From the NCBI GenBank assembly GCA_017744755.1, contig JAGIAU010000002.1:1-27803 (forward strand): a DNA stretch of 27,803 nucleotides, given 5' to 3'. The notes beneath the pieces are model-generated. The model was given only the letters and a program-made list of their open reading frames with translations. It made no database searches and was not told the DNA's origin. Below are positions 24,477-27,803 of this stretch, piece by piece (positions within the stretch are counted from its first letter, which is position 1; the number at the start of each line of letters is the position of its first letter). The stretch comes from Microbacteriaceae bacterium. GTDB taxonomy: Bacteria; Actinomycetota; Actinomycetes; Actinomycetales; Microbacteriaceae. The position numbers and the translations under genes are program-made.

Positions 24477-24587
24477 CTAGTGCTGGCCGCGGAAGAGGTT
24501 GACGATGACGACGACGGCCGTGAACGCGATCGCGAGCGTCGCCAGTCCGAGCAGACCGATGAAGAAGAGCTCCAGCGCGAACGTCAT
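24477..24587 (-). CDS. 36-residue single-pass membrane peptide
   Basis: ATG at 24587 opens a 36-codon frame: a short N-terminus (MTFALEL), one uninterrupted hydrophobic helix (about 8-32) and a polar end (NLFRGQH). It begins 4 bp after the stop of the preceding 3-TM protein and ends 17 bp before the FABP start, so it sits tightly inside an operon. I do not recognise a named family. The clean amphiphile-free helix and position argue that it is real. Confidence 0.6.
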   Translation of the reverse strand: MTFALELFFIGLLGLATLAIAFTAVVVIVNLFRGQH

Positions 24588-24591
24588 GCGT

Positions 24592-24891
24592 TCAGCCTAC
24601 TCTCGTCGGGCCGAGCAGGAACGGTCCCGTCCCGGAGAGCGCGAAGGCGAGCGATGCGACGGCGAAGACGACGATGATCCCCGACGCCGCGAGGCTCGCG
24701 CGGGCGACGTAGCCGTCGGGCTGCGCGGTCGCGACCTGCAGCGCGAGGGCGAGCACGACGCACACCCCGCAGGCCACCGGGATCCACAGGGTCCATTCGT
24801 CGAACGCGCTCGGCGACAGCCGGATGACCACGACCGCGGCGATGGCGAGCAGCCAGATCGGGAGGATGCTCCACGCCGCGGTCTTCACCAT
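24592..24891 (-). CDS. Small integral membrane protein (three predicted helices)
   Basis: This 99-aa protein (102 if ATG at 24900 is used) has hydrophobic segments near residues 3-23, 32-54 and 65-88, with FALSGTGPFLLGPTRVG at the end. ATG at 24891 starts MVKTAAWSILPIW. It belongs to no family I can name. It leads the operon of the 36-residue peptide, FABP, ygfZ and possibly the FUSC gene, and is divergent from glnR. Confidence 0.65.
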   Translation of the reverse strand: MVKTAAWSILPIWLLAIAAVVVIRLSPSAFDEWTLWIPVACGVCVVLALALQVATAQPDGYVARASLAASGIIVVFAVASLAFALSGTGPFLLGPTRVG

Positions 24892-24956
24892 GCCCGGCAT
24901 CCTAGCCAGCGCGTGCTCCCGGCGGCCCGGAGCAGGCCGAAAAGCCCGTCGTCCCC

Positions 24957-24962
24957 TAGACT
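24957..24962 (+). promoter_or_regulatory. -10 box of glnR promoter (TAGACT)
   Basis: TAGACT matches the actinobacterial sigma-A type -10 well and would put the transcript start about 17 nt before the GTG at 24986, leaving room for GGAGG at 24977-24981. No good -35 box is visible 16-18 bp upstream. Confidence 0.45.
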
Positions 24963-24985
24963 GGCGGGGCATTCGTGGAGGTTGC

Positions 24986-25678
24986 GTGGCCCAACTCTTG
25001 ATCCTCACCTCTGTGGTGGAGGCGGAGTCGCTGCCCGCCCTCGGGCTCCTCTCGCACTCGGTGAAGCAGATCCCTGCCTCCCCCGCCTCGCTCGTGACGG
25101 CGCCGGCCTGCGATCTCATCCTCGTGGACGCGCGCCAGGACCTCGCGAGCGCGAAGAGCCTGTGCAAGATCCTGACGACGACGGGCGTGAACGTCCCGCT
25201 CCTGCTCATCCTCACCGAGGGCGGCCTGACCGCGGTCTCCGCCGACTGGGGCGTCGACGACGTCATCCTGCACACCGCGGGCCCCGCCGAGGTCGACGCC
25301 CGCATCCGGCTCGCGATCGGGCGGAAGGCGACCGAGCAGGTCTCGACGAAGATCCAGACCTCCGGCGTCGTCATCGACGAGGCGAGCTACTCGGCGAAGG
25401 TGCACGGCCGCCCGCTCGACCTGACCTTCAAGGAGTTCGAGCTGCTGCGGTTCTTCGCGAGCCACCCGTCGCGGGTGTTCACCCGCGAGCAGCTGCTCAG
25501 CGAGGTCTGGGGCTACGACTACTTCGGCGGCACCCGCACGGTCGACGTGCACGTCCGGCGCCTGCGCGCGAAGCTCGGCGACCTCGAGTCGCTCATCGGC
25601 ACGGTCCGCAACGTCGGCTACCGCTTCAACGTCACCGAGGACGAGGCGGACGACCGCGTCCCGGCGCCGAGCAAGTAG
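24986..25678 (+). CDS. glnR: GlnR-type orphan OmpR-family regulator
   Basis: The 230-aa protein matches the GlnR group that controls nitrogen assimilation genes in actinobacteria. The receiver-like domain reads LLILTSVVEAESLPALGLLS, then DLILVDARQDLASAKSLC (D48 at the phospho-acceptor position), and VTEGG/DWGVDDV-like loops; the usual acidic pocket is incomplete, as in other GlnR proteins that lack a partner kinase. The winged-helix domain (about 148-215) contains LTFKEFELLRFF, FTREQLLSEVWGYDYFGGT and RTVDVHVRRLRAKLG, nearly identical to known GlnR proteins. GTG at 24986 is preceded by GGAGG at 4 bp. No sensor kinase gene lies nearby. Confidence 0.9.
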   Translation: MAQLLILTSVVEAESLPALGLLSHSVKQIPASPASLVTAPACDLILVDARQDLASAKSLCKILTTTGVNVPLLLILTEGGLTAVSADWGVDDVILHTAGPAEVDARIRLAIGRKATEQVSTKIQTSGVVIDEASYSAKVHGRPLDLTFKEFELLRFFASHPSRVFTREQLLSEVWGYDYFGGTRTVDVHVRRLRAKLGDLESLIGTVRNVGYRFNVTEDEADDRVPAPSK

Positions 25679-25724
25679 ACGAACGCGGAACGCCCTCCCG
25701 CGATCGGCAGGCCGGCGATGCGAC

Positions 25725-25946
25725 TCAGCTCATGAAGTCGTCGCCCTTGGCGGCGAGCTTCTCACCGCTTCGGGCGCGACTGCGCTTGATCGCCGCCGAG
25801 ATGAGGCCCCCGAGGCCGCCGCCGATGAGCAGCGGGGTCGCGAGGAGCGGGACCCATGCCCAGGACCAGCCGTCGCTCGCCCCACCGATGATCCCGACGA
25901 GCAGGGCCACGACGCCGAGCCCCAGGACGATGAGTGCACCTCTCAT
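25725..25946 (-). CDS. Small two-helix membrane protein
   Basis: The 73-aa protein has two hydrophobic stretches (about 3-22, GALIVLGLGVVALLVGIIGG, and 28-51) and a basic/acidic C-terminal tail (KRSRARSGEKLAAKGDD). ATG at 25946 has a clear GGGAGG 8 bp upstream. It starts 3 bp after the stop of the DUF4177-like gene, so the two are an operon. No family name can be given. Confidence 0.7.
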   Translation of the reverse strand: MRGALIVLGLGVVALLVGIIGGASDGWSWAWVPLLATPLLIGGGLGGLISAAIKRSRARSGEKLAAKGDDFMS

Positions 25947-25949
25947 GGC

Positions 25950-26153
25950 TCAGACCTCCCGTCGGAAGGTGATGAACGAGGTGACGTGGTAGTCGTCGCT
26001 GAAGCTGTACTCGATCGTGTGGGGCTCCCAGCCCTGCTGCGTGTACTGGTTCAGCGCGCCGGTCACCCCCGGCAACGGGTTCAGCCCGCCGCCCGTCACG
26101 ACCTTCGTGTCCGCGTATTCGTAGACATACGCGGATCGGTACTCGTACGCCAT
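25950..26153 (-). CDS. DUF4177-like small protein
   Basis: A 67-aa protein with the outline of DUF4177: an N-terminal aromatic strand (YEYRSAYVYEYAD), a helix (LNQYTQQGWEPHTIEYSF) containing the typical GWE, and a final strand (TSFITFRRE). ATG at 26153 follows GGGGAG at 7 bp. The function of the family is unknown. It precedes the small membrane protein gene and is divergent from ppk. Confidence 0.65.
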   Translation of the reverse strand: MAYEYRSAYVYEYADTKVVTGGGLNPLPGVTGALNQYTQQGWEPHTIEYSFSDDYHVTSFITFRREV

Positions 26154-26285
26154 CTGCGTGCTCCCCGTCTCTTCGCGGCTGCACCGCCTGCTCGACAGGA
26201 CGCAGCCTCTTTCATATGGCCTCTTGAACATGGCATACGGGCGGTGCCCGCCGCAAGCGCGCCATCGTGCCGCTTCCGGGGGCCA

Positions 26286-26307
26286 GTTCACGCGCCGTTC
26301 ACGCCCG
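26286..26307 (+). promoter_or_regulatory. PHO-box-like direct repeat upstream of ppk
   Basis: Two adjacent 11-nt units, GTTCACGCGCC (26286-26296) and GTTCACGCCCG (26297-26307), match the layout of Streptomyces PhoP sites (11-nt direct repeats beginning GTTCAC). They cover the -35 zone of a promoter whose -10 would be CAGAAT (26314-26319). Phosphate-starvation control of ppk by PhoP is known in Streptomyces; here it is inferred. Confidence 0.6.
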
Positions 26308-26313
26308 GCCGGG

Positions 26314-26319
26314 CAGAAT
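26314..26319 (+). promoter_or_regulatory. -10 box of ppk promoter, possibly leaderless
   Basis: CAGAAT lies 6 nt before the GTG at 26326, so transcription would begin at or next to the start codon. No ribosome-binding site precedes this GTG, which fits a leaderless transcript. There is no good -35 box, as expected if the direct repeat just upstream binds an activator. Confidence 0.4.
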
Positions 26320-26325
26320 GGTGCC

Positions 26326-27803
26326 GTGGAAGGCACAGACCTCGAGGACACCGTCGCGGGCGACGGGCTCGACGAGTACGAGAACGACGAGGTCGTGCTC
26401 GAGCCGGCCGAGGACCTGCCGGTCGACCGCTTCCTCGACCGCGAGATCTCCTGGCTGCGGTTCAACCGCCGCGTGCTCGACCTCGCCGAGGACGAGGCGA
26501 CGCCGCTGCTCGAGCGGGCGAACTTCACCGCCATCTTCGCGAGCAACCTCGACGAGTTCTTCATGGTCCGGGTCGCCGGCCTGAAGCGCCGCATCGTGAC
26601 GGGCCTCGCCGTGCCGACGAACATCGGCACGCCGCCGCAGGAGGTGTACGCGCAGATCAGCGCGCTCGCGCACGAGCTGCAGGAGCGGCACGCCCGCTCG
26701 TTCAACGCGAGCCTGAAGCCCGCGCTCGCCGAGGCCGGCATCCACATCGTGCAGTGGGCGGACCTCTCCCCCGCGGACCAGGCGCAGCTCGAGCGCGTGT
26801 TCGACGCGCAGATCTTCCCGGTGCTCATGCCGCTCGCCGTCGACCCGGCGCACCCCTTCCCCTACATCTCGGGGCTCTCGCTCAGCCTGTCCGTGCGCGT
26901 CCGGAACCCGAACACCGACCGCGAGGAGTTCGCCCGCGTCAAGGTGCCGACGAACCTGCCGCGCTTCATCCACCTGCCCGAGGACGGCACCGAGCAGGAG
27001 CGCTTCATCCCGCTCGAGGACCTCATCGGCGCCCACCTGCACGAGCTCTTCCCAGGGATGGAGATCCTCGCCCACCACGCCTTCCGCGTCACGCGGAACG
27101 AGGACGTGCAGGTCGACGAGGACGAGTCGGAGAACCTCATCCAGGCGCTCGAGCAGCAGATCCTCAACCGCCGCTTCGGCCCGCCCATCCGCCTCGAGGT
27201 CTCCGAGCACATGGACCGGCTCACGCTCGAGCTGCTGGTGCGCGAGCTCGACATCACCGAGCAGGAGGTCTACCGCCTCCCCTCGCCGCTCGACCTGCGC
27301 GGCCTGTTCCAGTTCGGCGGCCTCGACCGGCCCGCGCTCAAGTACGCGAAGCACGTCCCGACGACCTCGGTCAGCCTGCTGCCGAGCGAGCCGAACGCGG
27401 ACCCCGAGATCTTCGGCGCGATCTCCCGCGGCGACATCCTGCTGCACCACCCCTACGAGTCGTTCTCCACGAGCGTCGTCGCGTTCATCGAGGCCGCCGC
27501 GCACGATCCCGCCGTCCTCGCCATCAAGCAGACGCTCTACCGCACGAGCGGCGACAGCCCCATCGTCGAGGCGCTCATCGACGCGGCCGAGTCCGGCAAG
27601 GCGGTCCTCGCGCTCGTGGAGGTCAAGGCGCGCTTCGACGAGGCGGCGAACATCCAGTGGGCGAAGAAGCTGGAGAAGGCCGGCGTCCACGTCGTCTACG
27701 GCATCGTCGGCCTGAAGACGCACAGCAAGCTCTGCCTCGTCGTCCGCCAGGAGGGCGGCCGCCTGCGTCGCTACTCGCACATCGGCACCGGCAACTACAA
27801 CCC
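26326..27803 (+). CDS. ppk: Polyphosphate kinase 1, N-terminal 492 residues (runs off the right edge)
   Basis: PPK1 reversibly transfers the terminal phosphate of ATP to polyphosphate. After an acidic N-terminal tail of about 30 residues come RFLDREISWLRFNRRVLDLA and NLDEFFMVRVAGL, the standard PPK1 N and head domains. The C1 domain follows with LLHHPYESF, AIKQTLYRTSGDSPI, LVEVKARFDEAANI and the LKTHSKLCLV segment, in which His466 matches the autophosphorylated histidine (His435 in E. coli). The sequence ends inside SHIGTGNYN. GTG at 26326 gives the expected actinobacterial N-terminus; see the PHO-box-like repeat and -10 box for its control. Confidence 0.95.
   Translation, partial: MEGTDLEDTVAGDGLDEYENDEVVLEPAEDLPVDRFLDREISWLRFNRRVLDLAEDEATPLLERANFTAIFASNLDEFFMVRVAGLKRRIVTGLAVPTNIGTPPQEVYAQISALAHELQERHARSFNASLKPALAEAGIHIVQWADLSPADQAQLERVFDAQIFPVLMPLAVDPAHPFPYISGLSLSLSVRVRNPNTDREEFARVKVPTNLPRFIHLPEDGTEQERFIPLEDLIGAHLHELFPGMEILAHHAFRVTRNEDVQVDEDESENLIQALEQQILNRRFGPPIRLEVSEHMDRLTLELLVRELDITEQEVYRLPSPLDLRGLFQFGGLDRPALKYAKHVPTTSVSLLPSEPNADPEIFGAISRGDILLHHPYESFSTSVVAFIEAAAHDPAVLAIKQTLYRTSGDSPIVEALIDAAESGKAVLALVEVKARFDEAANIQWAKKLEKAGVHVVYGIVGLKTHSKLCLVVRQEGGRLRRYSHIGTGNYN

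Noticed and set aside
26236..26256. Short GGCGG-TGC-CCGCC hairpin upstream of ppk
   Set aside because: A 5-bp GC stem is common in this sequence and is not placed as a terminator for either divergent gene.

Overview
The window is high-GC (about 70%) DNA with dense, often overlapping genes, GTG and TTG starts, lipoprotein sugar-binding proteins, an orphan GlnR-type regulator, a nitrobindin-like FABP/YgfZ pair and a ppk1 gene. This points to a high-GC actinobacterium, plausibly Microbacteriaceae-like. The family call is an inference from gene content and style.

Layout. (1) 1-488, minus: N-terminal part of a ribose/xylose-type sugar-binding lipoprotein that runs off the left edge. (2) 733-4491, plus: an MsmK/MsiK-type sugar ABC ATPase, a cytoplasmic GH20 hexosaminidase, a minimal NagA and NagB, nearly all overlapping or within a few bases. 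(3) 7774-4403, minus: serine hydrolase (AmiE-like), RpiR/SIS regulator (MurR-like), DUF1343/GH171 exo-N-acetylmuramidase (NamZ) and a small unknown ORF. (4) 7895-15821, plus, divergent from (3): MurQ etherase, sugar-binding lipoprotein, two permeases, a 935-aa FAD/4Fe-4S D-lactate dehydrogenase (Dld-II type) and a BadF/MurK-type amino-sugar kinase. (5) 21180-15853, minus: ROK repressor, sugar-binding lipoprotein, two permeases and a ROK sugar kinase. (6) 21181-21610: a gene-free stretch holding a ROK operator with a leaderless promoter and a perfect 29-bp inverted repeat. (7) 24900-21611, minus: two small membrane proteins, FABP/nitrobindin, YgfZ and a FUSC-family membrane protein. (8) 24986-25678, plus: GlnR. 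(9) 26153-25725, minus: a DUF4177-like protein and a small membrane protein. (10) 26326 to the right edge, plus: polyphosphate kinase, preceded by a PHO-box-like direct repeat.

How it fits together. Regions 2-5 look like one peptidoglycan-sugar scavenging island. Muropeptides or disaccharides would be imported by ABC systems that share the single ATPase. AmiE would remove the peptide, NamZ and GH20 would split the disaccharides, and two unrelated kinases (BadF-type and ROK-type) would phosphorylate MurNAc and GlcNAc. MurQ would convert MurNAc-6P to GlcNAc-6P plus D-lactate, and NagA/NagB would feed GlcNAc-6P into glycolysis. The co-transcribed D-lactate dehydrogenase would oxidise the released D-lactate to pyruvate. 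The parts resemble the Bacillus subtilis murQ-murR-murP-amiE-nagZ-namZ cluster. Here an ABC importer plus kinase replaces the PTS, the hydrolases lack signal peptides, GH20 stands in for GH3 NagZ, and a lactate-oxidising enzyme has been added. The protein families are read from sequence; the pathway is an inference from their combination.
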